Source of the DNA: Chloroflexota bacterium
GTDB lineage: Bacteria > Chloroflexota > Anaerolineae > Aggregatilineales > Phototrophicaceae
DNA: 64,000 nucleotides
NCBI GenBank assembly: GCA_020161935.1
Contig: JAIUNI010000006.1
Coordinates: 1-64,000, forward strand
Direction of reading: 5' to 3'
Position numbers and translations under genes: made by a program. Positions 17,181 through 25,739 of the stretch are shown here, piece by piece. The notes beneath the pieces are model-generated. The model was not told where the DNA came from and made no database searches. It worked only from the letters and a program-made list of their open reading frames with translations. Each line of letters starts with the position of its first letter. Within the stretch, counting starts at the first letter, position 1.

Positions 17181-18392
17181 ATGACCAAGCGACTTTACTA
17201 CAATGACTCTTATTTAACCGGGTTTAGCGCTGTTGTAACCGAACAAACGACGCACAAAGCGCAGCCAGCAGTCATCTTGAATCAGACGGCTTTTTACCCC
17301 GGCAGCGGCGGGCAGCCGAACGATACTGGCTTGATTAATAAGGTTAAGGTCGTTGATGTGGTCGTGCGCGATGACGACGCAGCAATACTGCATATTCTCG
17401 AAGACAGCCCTACCCTTTTTGAGTCTGGTCAAGCCGTGACGTGTGTTGTTGATTGGGCGCGGCGCTTCGATCATATGCAGCAGCACACAGGCCAGCACAT
17501 TTTGACTCAGGCGTTCATCCAAACGTCGAACGCGAAAACCGTCAGCTTCCACCTCAGCCCCGACAGCGTAACGATTGATTTAGACATGAGCGGCTTGACT
17601 GAAAAGCAACTGCAAGCTGCCGAAGATTTGGCGAATGCGGTTATTCAGGACGACAAAACAGTCGTGGCAGCAATCCGCCAAGCCGATGAGCAGGATGATG
17701 TGCGGATGCGTAAGCTGCCCAAGCACATTGTTACCGATGGGCTGCGCGTCGTTGAAATTGAGGGTTACGATAAGACGGCCTGTGGGGGAACGCACGTCAG
17801 CCGCACCGGTGAAATTGGCCTATTGAAGCTGATTAAAAGTGAGAAACGCGGGGATAAAACACGGGTGGAATTTCGCTGCGGTCAGCGAGCGTTGGCGGAT
17901 TACGGTGAGAAACATCAGGTTATGAGTGGCATAGCTGCCGAGATGAACTGCCGTTTCAACGAAGTACCGGAACTGGTAGGCAAGCTGCGTGATGAGCTTA
18001 AAGCGGCTCAATCGGCGTTGAAGGATTTACGCGAGCAGTTGGTTGGCTATGAGGCAGAGCGATTACTGAACGAAGCACCGAACGATAAAGGCTATAAGCT
18101 GATTTGCGCGAGCTTTGATGGGCGCGATGCTGGCGAGCTGCGCTTGTTGGCTTCGCGGTTAGCGGCGGGCGAAAACGTGGTGGCGTTGTTGGGGGCGGCA
18201 GGCGAAAAGTCGCAGCTCATTTTCGCCCGCAGTGCTAACCTGATGTTCGATATGGGAGCGCTCCTAAAAAATGCTGCGACACAGTTGGGTGGGCGAGGCG
18301 GTGGTCAGCCCGCGATGGCTCAAGGAGGCGGCGTGAAGGCCAACCTTGAGCAAATCCAAGCGTTGCTTCAGGCCATAGCCGCCGAACTTTAA
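17181..18392 (+). CDS. alanyl-tRNA editing protein (AlaX type with DHHA1 domain)
   Basis: A 403-residue trans-editing hydrolase that removes Ser or Gly mischarged on tRNA-Ala. The N-terminal part resembles the AlaRS editing domain: TAFYPGSGGQPNDTG (about 33-47), the zinc-ligand HMQQHTGQHILTQAF (about 97-111), and CGGTHVSRTGEIG (about 197-209). A coiled-coil linker (about 245-295) leads to a C-terminal DHHA1 domain with QLGGRGGGQPAMAQGG. This is the AlaX-L layout: an AlaRS without the aminoacylation domain. The ATG at 17181 is preceded by AGGG. A near-perfect CebR operator sits inside the gene at 18253. Confidence 0.92.
   Translation: MTKRLYYNDSYLTGFSAVVTEQTTHKAQPAVILNQTAFYPGSGGQPNDTGLINKVKVVDVVVRDDDAAILHILEDSPTLFESGQAVTCVVDWARRFDHMQQHTGQHILTQAFIQTSNAKTVSFHLSPDSVTIDLDMSGLTEKQLQAAEDLANAVIQDDKTVVAAIRQADEQDDVRMRKLPKHIVTDGLRVVEIEGYDKTACGGTHVSRTGEIGLLKLIKSEKRGDKTRVEFRCGQRALADYGEKHQVMSGIAAEMNCRFNEVPELVGKLRDELKAAQSALKDLREQLVGYEAERLLNEAPNDKGYKLICASFDGRDAGELRLLASRLAAGENVVALLGAAGEKSQLIFARSANLMFDMGALLKNAATQLGGRGGGQPAMAQGGGVKANLEQIQALLQAIAAEL
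18253..18266 (-). promoter_or_regulatory. near-match to the CebR operator inside the AlaX gene
   Basis: TGGGAGCGCTCCTA, 13 of 14 bases identical to the palindrome at 17011, about 1.24 kb upstream of it. Could be an auxiliary site for looping, or chance. Confidence 0.35.
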
Positions 18393-18441
18393 TCGCCGTG
18401 CCGGACATGAAAGACTATCTGGCATCGGCATGAGTGACACA

Positions 18442-18924
18442 TTAAGTCGGTTGGGGAGCGGACACAAAAGTCCGCAGTTGGTGAAGGTGCTGTTCCTTGA
18501 CGTGGTTGTTGTAGGAGATCATCAAGAACACGGCTAAAGGCGTGTCACCGAAGCTGCCCATTTTTGCCGTGCGATACAGGTTTTCCGGCGCGAGACTGCG
18601 GACAAAGGCTTTGTTCCCTTCAACCGCAGCCAGCAAAGCGGCTTTAAAGGACTCGGCTGGCGCATTATGCCAGATTGCAATCCAGTAGGGATCGCTAAAT
18701 ATCACCGGCACATCCGGCGCACCGGCTAAGAAAAAGCCCGCTTGGACAGGGGTTTGTTGGAGGCTGCCGATCACATGGGAGAGCACTTGACGGGCGTTCC
18801 ACTCGCCGGGGGCGGGCGACGGGCTGTTCACGTCAATCTCGTCAATGGCAGCGGTAAACTCGGTTTTCACGGTATCCAAAACGGCGATCAAAGTTTCAGC
18901 GGTAATGGTGGGCATTTCGGGCAT
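18442..18924 (-). CDS. DinB-like four-helix protein
   Basis: A 160-residue protein with the DinB/YfiT helical-bundle pattern: W-N-A-R-Q-V-L-S-H-V early (SPAPGEWNARQVLSHVIGS, about residues 38-56) and a second histidine pair near the C-terminus (NNHVKEQHLHQLR), the three-His metal site typical of the superfamily. Members are often metal-dependent thiol transferases or hydrolases, but the substrate here is unknown. Start 18924 is favoured by AAGGAG 8 bases upstream; an in-frame start at 18960 has none. It is convergent with the AlaX gene. Confidence 0.78.
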   Translation of the reverse strand: MPEMPTITAETLIAVLDTVKTEFTAAIDEIDVNSPSPAPGEWNARQVLSHVIGSLQQTPVQAGFFLAGAPDVPVIFSDPYWIAIWHNAPAESFKAALLAAVEGNKAFVRSLAPENLYRTAKMGSFGDTPLAVFLMISYNNHVKEQHLHQLRTFVSAPQPT

Positions 18925-19113
18925 GACGGTTCTCCTTGAAAGGCGGTGGGTTATCGACACGGTTTACCCCGTGCTTATATTCATACGACGAATAAACGGT
19001 CACGAAATCGACATCCAAGTTAAACGAATTTTGAGAATTTTATCCCTTCGTAGTAATTCGGTCGTGGGCGGCGGCATCTAAATTCGTACAAATCACGCTT
19101 CTGGAGATAAAAC

Positions 19114-19728
19114 ATGCGTAAAACGGCTACTTCGGAATTTCCGATTCTCGATGTTCTTAAAGAGCGCTGGAGTCCCCGCGCTTATGACAGCCAGCCGGTA
19201 GAAGACGAAAAAATTTGGAGCTTATTGGAAGCGGCGCGGTGGTCGCCTTCGGGCGGGAACGCGCAGCCGTGGTCGTTTATTGTGACACGCAAAGGCGATG
19301 CCACGTTCGATAAGCTGGTCGATATTCTGAGTGGCAACAATAAAAAGTGGGCGGGCAACGCTCCCCTGCTCATCCTCAGTGTAGCCAAGCTGACCCGCGC
19401 CGACGGCAGCCCGAACCCCTACGCCTATTATGACGTTGGGCAAGCGGTGGCGCATATGAGTATTCAGGCCGAGTCGGCGGGGCTGCGCGTTCACCAGATG
19501 GCCGGGTTTGACTCACAGCAGGCGCGTACCCTATTTGAAATCCCCACAGGTTACGACCCGATTACCGTGGTGGCGATTGGTTACTTCGGCGGGTTGGACA
19601 AGCTGCCAGAAGATTTACAACAGCGCGAAACAGTTGACCGCAGCCGGAAGACATGGAACGAGTTCGCGTTCGAGGGCAAGTTCGGCCAACCGCTGACCAA
19701 ACCGGAAGCGGCGAGCAGCGGCAGCTAA
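19114..19728 (+). CDS. nitroreductase family protein
   Basis: A 204-residue FMN-dependent NAD(P)H oxidoreductase of the nitroreductase superfamily. The N-terminus has RWSPRAYDSQPV with the FMN phosphate-binding Arg residues, then AARWSPSGGNAQPWSF (about residues 43-58), and near the C-terminus VVAIGYFGG. Substrates of the family range from nitroaromatics to quinones and cannot be told here. The start has CTGGAG 9 bases upstream. Stop is only 7 bases from the end of the convergent zinc-ribbon gene. Confidence 0.88.
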   Translation: MRKTATSEFPILDVLKERWSPRAYDSQPVEDEKIWSLLEAARWSPSGGNAQPWSFIVTRKGDATFDKLVDILSGNNKKWAGNAPLLILSVAKLTRADGSPNPYAYYDVGQAVAHMSIQAESAGLRVHQMAGFDSQQARTLFEIPTGYDPITVVAIGYFGGLDKLPEDLQQRETVDRSRKTWNEFAFEGKFGQPLTKPEAASSGS

Positions 19729-19735
19729 ACACGAA

Positions 19736-19951
19736 TCACGTGGACGGCCTCACCACTAAACGCCATGTGGTGAGGTCACAGCAGTAGTCGCAGATGTCGG
19801 GGGGCTGTTTACCGAATACCCGCTGACCACAGTTCGGGCATTCCCACGTCAGCTCAAAATCCGGCAAGGGAGAGTCTTTACCGGAGGGCGAAGCAGCGCT
19901 GGAAGCTGACGGTGCGGCGGCTGGTTTGCGTTTGATTGAACTATCCCTCAC
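19736..19951 (-). CDS. small rubredoxin-like zinc-ribbon protein
   Basis: A 71-residue protein. A low-complexity Ala/Ser/Pro N-terminus (1-30) leads to WECPNCGQRVFGKQPPDIC followed by DYC, the C-x2-C...G-x-x-P-P-x-x-C-x2-C ribbon found at the end of rubrerythrin and in rubredoxin-like proteins that bind iron or zinc. It lacks the rest of rubrerythrin. Starts with GTG at 19951 and a weak ribosome site. Role unknown; electron transfer or a structural zinc knuckle are possible. Confidence 0.65.
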   Translation of the reverse strand: MRDSSIKRKPAAAPSASSAASPSGKDSPLPDFELTWECPNCGQRVFGKQPPDICDYCCDLTTWRLVVRPST

Positions 19952-20063
19952 TCACAGGCGAACAAAGAACACACATTCTACACGTACAGCCAGTATACTT
20001 CCAGCTTCGGTTAACGGTCATTTGAAAAACGACTGATCGCCGGAAATAGATAATTGTTTTAAA
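19952..20063. other. intergenic left part of the 1.65-kb noncoding region
   Basis: First part of a 1651-base gene-free region (19952-21602). No convincing coding frame, tRNA or promoter was seen here; the following arrays fill the rest. Confidence 0.5.
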
Positions 20064-20535
20064 GTGGTTTATCGAAATTCTTGCGCTAAAAATCTTGGCG
20101 ACTTGGCGGTTAATCGCCTGCCTTTCACTTCAAACTTGCCACTTAAAACTTAGTGATTTATCGAAATTCTTGCGCTAAAAATCTTGGCGACTTGGCGACT
20201 TGGCGGTTAATCGCCTGCCTTTCACTTCAAACTTGCCACTTAAAACTTAGTGGTTTATCGAAATTCTTGCGCTAAAGATCTTGGCGTTCTTGGCGACTTG
20301 GCGGTTAATCGCCTGCCTTTCACTTCAAACTTGCCACTTAAAACTTAGTGGTTTATCGAAATTCTTGCGCTAAAAATCTTGGCGTTCTTGGCGACTTGGC
20401 GGTTAATCGCCTGCCTTTCACTTCAAACTTGCCACTTAAAACTTAGTGATTTATCGAAATTCTTGCGCTAAAAATCTTGGCGTTCTTGGCGACTTGGCGG
20501 TTAATCGCCTGCCTTTCACTTCAAACTTGCCACTT
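20064..20535. repeat. five tandem copies of an 89-98-bp unit
   Basis: Copies begin at 20064, 20153, 20250, 20348 and 20446, each opening with GTGRTTTATCGAAATTCTTG. Spacing of 89, 97, 98 and 98 bases differs by insertion of one extra GACTTGGC or GTTCTTGG word. Copies are nearly identical, so the array is recent or kept homogeneous. Each carries the CTTGGCG-type words seen elsewhere in intergenic DNA. No spacers vary between copies, so it is not a CRISPR array. Confidence 0.9.
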
Positions 20536-20585
20536 ACTCAGTACTCGGCACTCAGAACTCAGTACTATAAAAAAGGTTTATTTTC

Positions 20586-20708
20586 GGTTAACCCGACAAA
20601 CGCTTTACAAACCATGCCCTAACCTTCTTAACACATCGACTCCCTCAAAATGGTTGGTGCCAACACCGCCAAAAAGTGACCAAATGTTCTGACAAATGTT
20701 CACCCTTT
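20586..20708 (-). repeat. dispersed intergenic element, copy A
   Basis: On the minus strand the order is GGTGAACATTTG, then GTCACTTTT, then CACCAACCATTTTGAGGGAG, then GTTAAGAAGGTT and GTTTGTCGGGTT. The same blocks in the same order, with small gaps, are found on the plus strand at 57386-57495. No coding frame. Confidence 0.65.
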
Positions 20709-20861
20709 TGCCGCCGACCTCTGCTATCCTGTTTACAGGAACGCCCACATTATTGCCTCCCTCGCTTGCGGGGGAGGTGTCACGCTAGCGACGGAGGGGG
20801 TTTCCCGCCGCACCTTAACAACCGCATCCGCCCAACGTGTGCCGCCTGTTGTGCATTTGCC

Positions 20862-21204
20862 TTTGACTGTCACCTGTTGACTGTCGACTGATGACTTGTC
20901 GTGCCGCCTTTGACTGTCACCTGTTGACTGTCGACTGATGACTTGTCGTGCCGCCTTTGACTGTCACCTGTTGACTGTCGACTGATGACTTCTTGTGCTG
21001 CCTTTGACTGTCACCTGTTGACTGTCGACTGATGACTTGTTGTGCCGCCTTTGACTGTCACCTGTTGACTGTCGACTGATGACTTGTTGTGCCGCCTTTG
21101 ACTGTCACCTGTTGACTGTCACCTGTTGACTGTCGACTGATGACTTGTTGTGCTGCCTTTGACTGTCACCTGTTGACTGTCGACTGATGACTTCTTGTGC
21201 CGCC
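20862..21204. repeat. seven tandem copies of a 47-bp unit
   Basis: Units start at 20862, 20909, 20956, 21003, 21050, 21097 and 21158 with TTTGACTGTCACCTGTTGAC followed by TGTCGACTGATGACTTG. The period is exactly 47 bases except before the last copy, where a 14-base inner piece is duplicated (61). A period of 47 cannot keep a reading frame, so the array is noncoding. Single-base variants (TCGTG/TTGTG/TCTTG) separate the copies. Confidence 0.9.
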
Positions 21205-21602
21205 TCTGCCGCTTGTTCCGCATCTTGTGCATAAAACACGACTGACAATTGCGACACTGACGACTCTGACGACATTCGCGACAATTCTCAACAGCAACAA
21301 CAACATCAACAGCATCACTTGAGGGAGAAATGTTGCGAAAATCGAGAATCACAACTGCAATATTTGCAACAAATGCAACATTTTCAACATTTGAGGGGTA
21401 CGTTCGAAATCTTCAAAGAAATAGTTCCGAAATTGAAGAATTTTCCGAATCTAATCGCTTGGTCTTTCGGCATTAGACTATAAACTGTCGACTAAAAGCT
21501 ATCGACGACTAAATGGCGCTCCACTGCCGCCGCCGCCATAAACCCTCTGCATTGAACTCTGTGCGAAGCCGCCTTTAGAGCTGGGGTGAATCGCCTTTGG
21601 GC
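21205..21602. other. gene-free, compositionally odd stretch
   Basis: About 400 bases of AT- and CAA-rich sequence with many short near-repeats (GCAACA, CAACATTT, GACGACT). A short minus-strand frame here is Cys/Arg-rich but is made of the repeat words and is not credible as a gene. Confidence 0.5.
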
Positions 21603-22751
21603 TTAGGCAGAGGCAACCTTTGGCACGGTTGATTCGGGTAGGCGGACGACGAAGTTTGTGCCTTGATCTACGACGCTGCTGACCTCGATCTTACCGTGAT
21701 GTTCTTCGATAATGCGCTGGACAATCGACAAGCCGAGGCCGTTGCCGCCCGTGTTGGTGGAGCGGGCTTGGTCGGCACGGTAGAAGCGTTCAAAAATGTG
21801 GGGCAAATCCTCCGCTGAGATCCCAATGCCCGTATCTTTGACCGAGATAAAAATTTGATTGTCGATTGTGCCGGTGCTAACAGCAATATACCCATCCTTC
21901 GGGGTATAGGCAATCGCGTTTTCGATCAAGTTGGTAAAGATATGCTCGAACTGCGAGGAGTCGATCCGGGCGAAACAGTGTTCCGACTGCGGCAGAAATT
22001 TAAGGGCAATATTCTTTTCAAGGGCGATTAACTCATATTCCTGTATGAGCGGTTCTAAAAAGATGTTGATGTCGGTCAAGCGAAATTCAAATTTGACTTT
22101 ATTCTCGTCCAGGCGGGCAATTTGCAGCAGTTCATCCAGAAGATTTTCCATCCGTTGAATTTGATGTTCCGCTTTGGCAGCGTGCGCCTGCTGCCTTTCA
22201 GGGTCGGTATTGCGCTGCATAAGGTACAGGCTGTTGCTCAAGATGGAAAGCGGTGTGCGGAAGTCGTGAGACATATCGCCAACAAAACGTTGGAGTACTT
22301 TCACCCGTTCACGCTCGACGACCAGTTCAAGGGTGCGGGTTTCAAGCTGTTTACGCTGGGTAATGTCACGGATGATGCTGACGGCGAACTGCACTTCCCC
22401 ACTGGCCGCGATGACCGGTTGGGCTTTAATGGTCAGCCAAGAGGGTTCTCCCGTTTGGGGGTTCAAGTATTTGAACTCACGCTCCGGCCCTTCTTGCCCA
22501 GCCAGCGCCAAATGCCCCGGCAGATGGGCAGCAGTCAAGAAGTGGTCGCCGTCATCCGTAATTTTGAGCCGCGCAATCAACTCGGCGACTGAAACATCCG
22601 CCATTGATTCGGCAGACGGATAGCCACTCATGAGCGCCATCGCATCGTTGACATAGAGCAGTTGATCGCTATCGTCGTGGGCGATTACACCATCGGTAAT
22701 GGCGTTGAGGAGCGACAACGACCGTTCAAAAGAACCGAGTAAGCGCCGCAT
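21603..22751 (-). CDS. cytosolic PAS sensor histidine kinase
   Basis: A 382-residue soluble kinase with no membrane segment. Residues about 12-135 form a PAS/PAC sensor domain. HisKA carries the phospho-acceptor His162 in GDMSHDFRTPLS. The HATPase domain shows the N box (FTNLIENAIAYTP), G1 box (VKDTGIGIS), F box (IFERFYRAD) and G2 box (GGNGLGLSIV). The ligand sensed by PAS is unknown. It lies 54 bases downstream of the response-regulator gene, probably in one operon. ATG 22751 is preferred to the GTG at 22760. Confidence 0.93.
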   Translation of the reverse strand: MRRLLGSFERSLSLLNAITDGVIAHDDSDQLLYVNDAMALMSGYPSAESMADVSVAELIARLKITDDGDHFLTAAHLPGHLALAGQEGPEREFKYLNPQTGEPSWLTIKAQPVIAASGEVQFAVSIIRDITQRKQLETRTLELVVERERVKVLQRFVGDMSHDFRTPLSILSNSLYLMQRNTDPERQQAHAAKAEHQIQRMENLLDELLQIARLDENKVKFEFRLTDINIFLEPLIQEYELIALEKNIALKFLPQSEHCFARIDSSQFEHIFTNLIENAIAYTPKDGYIAVSTGTIDNQIFISVKDTGIGISAEDLPHIFERFYRADQARSTNTGGNGLGLSIVQRIIEEHHGKIEVSSVVDQGTNFVVRLPESTVPKVASA

Positions 22752-22805
22752 ATACCACACCCTATCCTGAACAATAACTCAGCAGCGATGTTAAATGGAA
22801 ACAGG

Positions 22806-23207
22806 TTATGATACGTCGCAGAGCGCTACAATAGCGTTAATAACCTCATCAAATTGATACAGGTTTGAGGGCTTCACCAAGTAGGCGCTGGCCTGCTTTT
22901 TATAGGCGACAAGGACATCACGATCACTCGCGGAGGAGGTCAACACAATGATGGGAATATCCTTGAGGTGTTGGTCGGTTTTGACCTCTTCCAATACTTC
23001 CAAGCCGCTTTTCTTCGGTAGATTAAGGTCGAGCAAAATCACATCAGGTAGTGCAGTGATGTTATCCTGTGTCAGCAAGGCAAGCGCCTCGATACCATCA
23101 CGCGCCACATTCAGATGATGGGGCAAGTCACTCTCGCGCAGTGCTTCTTGGGTTAAGCGGACATCGCCGGGATTGTCTTCCACTAGTAGTATCTCAAGTG
23201 CGTGCAT
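22806..23207 (-). CDS. Rcp1-type single-domain response regulator
   Basis: A 133-residue stand-alone receiver. Acidic pocket VEDNPGD (E10, D11), phosphorylation site Asp60 in ILLDLNLPKKSG, the switch Thr in VLTSS and the conserved Lys in YLVKPSN are present. The LNLPKK..GLEVL pattern and V-x-x-K-Q-A-x-A-Y resemble the Rcp1 group that pairs with phytochrome-like kinases. There is no DNA-binding output domain. Start 23207 has GGAGG 6 bases upstream. Partner is probably the PAS kinase downstream. A 27-bp palindrome lies about 70 bases before the start. Confidence 0.92.
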   Translation of the reverse strand: MHALEILLVEDNPGDVRLTQEALRESDLPHHLNVARDGIEALALLTQDNITALPDVILLDLNLPKKSGLEVLEEVKTDQHLKDIPIIVLTSSASDRDVLVAYKKQASAYLVKPSNLYQFDEVINAIVALCDVS

Positions 23208-23276
23208 CCGGCCTCCAATAAAACGAACAACTCGTCTACGACTAATATATGCGAAAAAGGTCACAGAAAAATAAGA

Positions 23277-23303
23277 TTTCGAATATTGTTACAACATTCG
23301 AAA
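23277..23303 (-). promoter_or_regulatory. 27-bp palindrome upstream of the response regulator
   Basis: TTTCGAAT-A-TTGT-T-ACAA-C-ATTCGAAA, symmetrical except for one pair and the centre base. It lies 70 bases upstream of the response-regulator start codon, a good place for an operator. The binding protein is unknown. Confidence 0.5.
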
Positions 23304-23469
23304 CAGCATTACTATTTTGCGATGAGACTATTACGATTCAGTAAAGTATATTAAAAAGTAAGCCAAATTTCATGATGCAGACAGACACGAAATAATAGGA
23401 TAAGTGGCTCATTCAGTATCGTGGTGACAGGCATGGCAAGACGACCATGCCTGTTTGAAAGTGATGGCT

Positions 23470-24417
23470 TTAAGGGGTGCAGACCTGCCCTGCTGCCGTC
23501 ACTGCCGATAAAAGATCTGGATGACTGATGCCGCTGCTGCTGGCGATGTGCCAATCGGGGTCAGGCTCGGTGGCATCGCCCACAGGGACGTTCGACTTAC
23601 GGGCGACAAAACAGGCTGACAGGTTATAGGGTGTCAAATCGGCAGCAGTGAAGGTGATGAGCGCCGGAATGTTGGCGTAAATGCTGCCTGCCGCGCCCTC
23701 CACAAATATCTGTGGATTCACATATACCTGCAAATCCTCCGCGCCGGTCAACTGCGGGGCGAAGGTTTGGGCAAAGATGTTGCCGGTATTATCAATACCA
23801 TTTTGGGAAACGGGGTTCATGTTGCCGTTGGCGATTTCGATGAAGTAGGACTGCACGGCCTGAACGGGTGTCAACAGGCTCGATGGGACAAGGCCATCGG
23901 TCAGCGAAACAGGCTGTTCGCAAGCGGTGAGCAAAACGGACAGGTCAAGGGCAGTTTGGCGCGTGAGTTTGCCTTCGCGCAGGTACCAATTCGGGTCGGG
24001 TTCAGGCGCATCCCCAACCGGAACATTGGTTTTGTGGGTGGTGAAGCAGCCCGCGTAGTAGACCTGCGTGCCATCGGTACGGTTGGCGATCAAGAAGGTG
24101 GGTGCAGAAGCGTACACATTACCTGCTCCCGCATCCTCGAAAATGGGGAGTTGGACGAGGGCTTGAACGCTGGCGGTATCGGCGAAACCGTTGGCGAACT
24201 GTGCTTCGGTCTGGTTACCCGGTGCGGATTCCCAATAACTATAGGCACGGGTGTAGTCGTGCAGGGTGATGGCGTTGTAGTACGAGCCGATCAGGGCAGC
24301 GGGATCACTCTGGTCGGCTATCGAGATCGGAACGGGAGTCGCTGTTTGCGCGCTGACTGGCAGCACCACGAACAGGGAAAGTACAAGGATGGTCAGCCCT
24401 AACATACGACGTTGCAT
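23470..24417 (-). CDS. secreted protein with two copies of an NTF2-like domain
   Basis: A 315-residue exported protein; the signal peptide ends LPVSA|QTAT. The mature part is an internal duplication: SYYNAITLHDYTRAYSYWE with AGCFTTHKTNVPVGDAPEPD in the first half, and SYFIEIANGNMNP with SACFVARKSNVPVGDATEPD in the second. The size (about 135 residues each) and opening helix suggest a cone-shaped NTF2/SnoaL-like fold, but the family was not recognised. One Cys per copy precedes the conserved NVPVGDA segment. Function unknown. Start has AGGAG at 7 bases. Confidence 0.7.
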   Translation of the reverse strand: MQRRMLGLTILVLSLFVVLPVSAQTATPVPISIADQSDPAALIGSYYNAITLHDYTRAYSYWESAPGNQTEAQFANGFADTASVQALVQLPIFEDAGAGNVYASAPTFLIANRTDGTQVYYAGCFTTHKTNVPVGDAPEPDPNWYLREGKLTRQTALDLSVLLTACEQPVSLTDGLVPSSLLTPVQAVQSYFIEIANGNMNPVSQNGIDNTGNIFAQTFAPQLTGAEDLQVYVNPQIFVEGAAGSIYANIPALITFTAADLTPYNLSACFVARKSNVPVGDATEPDPDWHIASSSGISHPDLLSAVTAAGQVCTP

Positions 24418-24601
24418 CGTGAATCTCCTTACGGATTAGATTACGATACCACTATAAGACTCAATTGGCAGATCATTCAAGGGATAGAAGCGGAATACCC
24501 CTCGAAATTGAGTGGACAGACGGAGGTTGTGAGTACAAATCCAAATCGGTAGAGTTGATAAAATGCTGACATCTCAAATTCGTGGTGAGGGTGAGGGCTT
24601 T

Positions 24602-25738
24602 ATGGGGCGATTAAAATTCTTGCTCGTGATCTTCTTTCTGATGGGGTGCAGTCCTACTCCGGCTGCCATTTCGGTTACGGCCCCCACACAAACTGATAAA
24701 AAGCTCATCGAATACGGATGGGATGTGCCAACGGTTTCGTTCATCCGTGAGCATATCGAGGCGATGCAACAGCGTCCGTTTGATGGGGTGGCGTACAAGC
24801 TCACGGGCGACGATGTGCATCCGTCAAGCGCGTTTGATTCTCGGCCGTGGACGGAAGCCGAGCTTCAACTGGATACACTGGCGCAGATTGAGTGGGGACG
24901 CTTTAACAGTAACTTTATCGTGCTGTGGGCATCCAACCCCGTGACGATGAATTGGTTCGACGACCAGCGTTGGGAAGCGATTACAGCCAACATGCGGCTT
25001 TTTTCAAAGGCTTTAAAAGTCTCAAAGGCTATAGGGGTGTTTTTCGATCCCGAATTTTATGCGGTGCGCGAAACCCACAGCTTGTGGCTTTATACATCCG
25101 AAATTTATCCAACGTTGAACCAAGCGGAAGTCGAAGTCCAAGTACGTAAGCGCGGCGCACAATTTATGACCGCACTGCAATCCGAAGTTGACCGGATAGA
25201 TTTCTTATCATTCTACTTCTTGTCCGAAGTGGTACGAAGAAGTGAGAGCAGCGGAGAGGCGAACGCTTATACCCATTTCGATTTACTACCGGCATTCATC
25301 TACGGCATGTTGGAAACCGCAAAGCCGGATATTCGATTTATTGATGGGAATGAACCCAGCTACTACTTCACCTCGCCGGAGCAATACCCAGCGGCACGGG
25401 AACTGATCGCGACCAAGACAACCTTCTTTGTAGCGGCTGAACTACGACCACGATATCAACAGCAAGTGCGGATCGCGAACGCGCTTTATCTAGATTATTT
25501 GATGGCGCTGCGACCGGAACATGACCGAGGGCTTCCGTGGGAAGACCGGCTGCGGTGGCTGGAACACAACATTTACTACAGCCTGCAACAAAGTGATGCG
25601 TATGTGTGGCTGTACAGCGAACATGCCGATTGGTGGAATAATGATGTATCGCCGGATATTGAAGCTGCGATCATCCGAGCGCGGGAAAAAATTACCAAGA
25701 ACGAGGCGTTAGGGTTTGAAATCACCATTCCACCATAA
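24602..25738 (+). CDS. lipoprotein with a probable TIM-barrel domain, function unknown
   Basis: A 378-residue protein. The N-terminus MGRLKFLLVIFFLMGC is a lipoprotein signal with lipobox LMGC (Cys16), so it should be anchored to the outer face of the membrane. The body has alternating strands and helices with acidic residues at strand ends (GVFFDPEFY, FIDGNEPSYYF), like uncharacterised glycoside-hydrolase-type TIM barrels. No named family was recognised. Start 24602 has GAGGG at normal distance; an in-frame ATG at 24563 would bury the lipoprotein signal. It is the only lipobox protein among the exported proteins here. Confidence 0.65.
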   Translation: MGRLKFLLVIFFLMGCSPTPAAISVTAPTQTDKKLIEYGWDVPTVSFIREHIEAMQQRPFDGVAYKLTGDDVHPSSAFDSRPWTEAELQLDTLAQIEWGRFNSNFIVLWASNPVTMNWFDDQRWEAITANMRLFSKALKVSKAIGVFFDPEFYAVRETHSLWLYTSEIYPTLNQAEVEVQVRKRGAQFMTALQSEVDRIDFLSFYFLSEVVRRSESSGEANAYTHFDLLPAFIYGMLETAKPDIRFIDGNEPSYYFTSPEQYPAARELIATKTTFFVAAELRPRYQQQVRIANALYLDYLMALRPEHDRGLPWEDRLRWLEHNIYYSLQQSDAYVWLYSEHADWWNNDVSPDIEAAIIRAREKITKNEALGFEITIPP

Positions 25739-25739
25739 A

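Noticed and set aside
19750..19775. Hairpin CTCACCAC/GTGGTGAG as terminator of the nitroreductase gene
   Set aside because: No T-run, and it lies inside the coding end of the zinc-ribbon gene.
20064..21204. CRISPR-like arrays
   Set aside because: Units are repeated whole with no variable spacers, and no cas gene is present.
21119..21352. Cys/Arg-rich small protein on the minus strand
   Set aside because: The frame runs through the 47-bp array and low-complexity DNA; there is no ribosome site and the residues are made by the repeat words.
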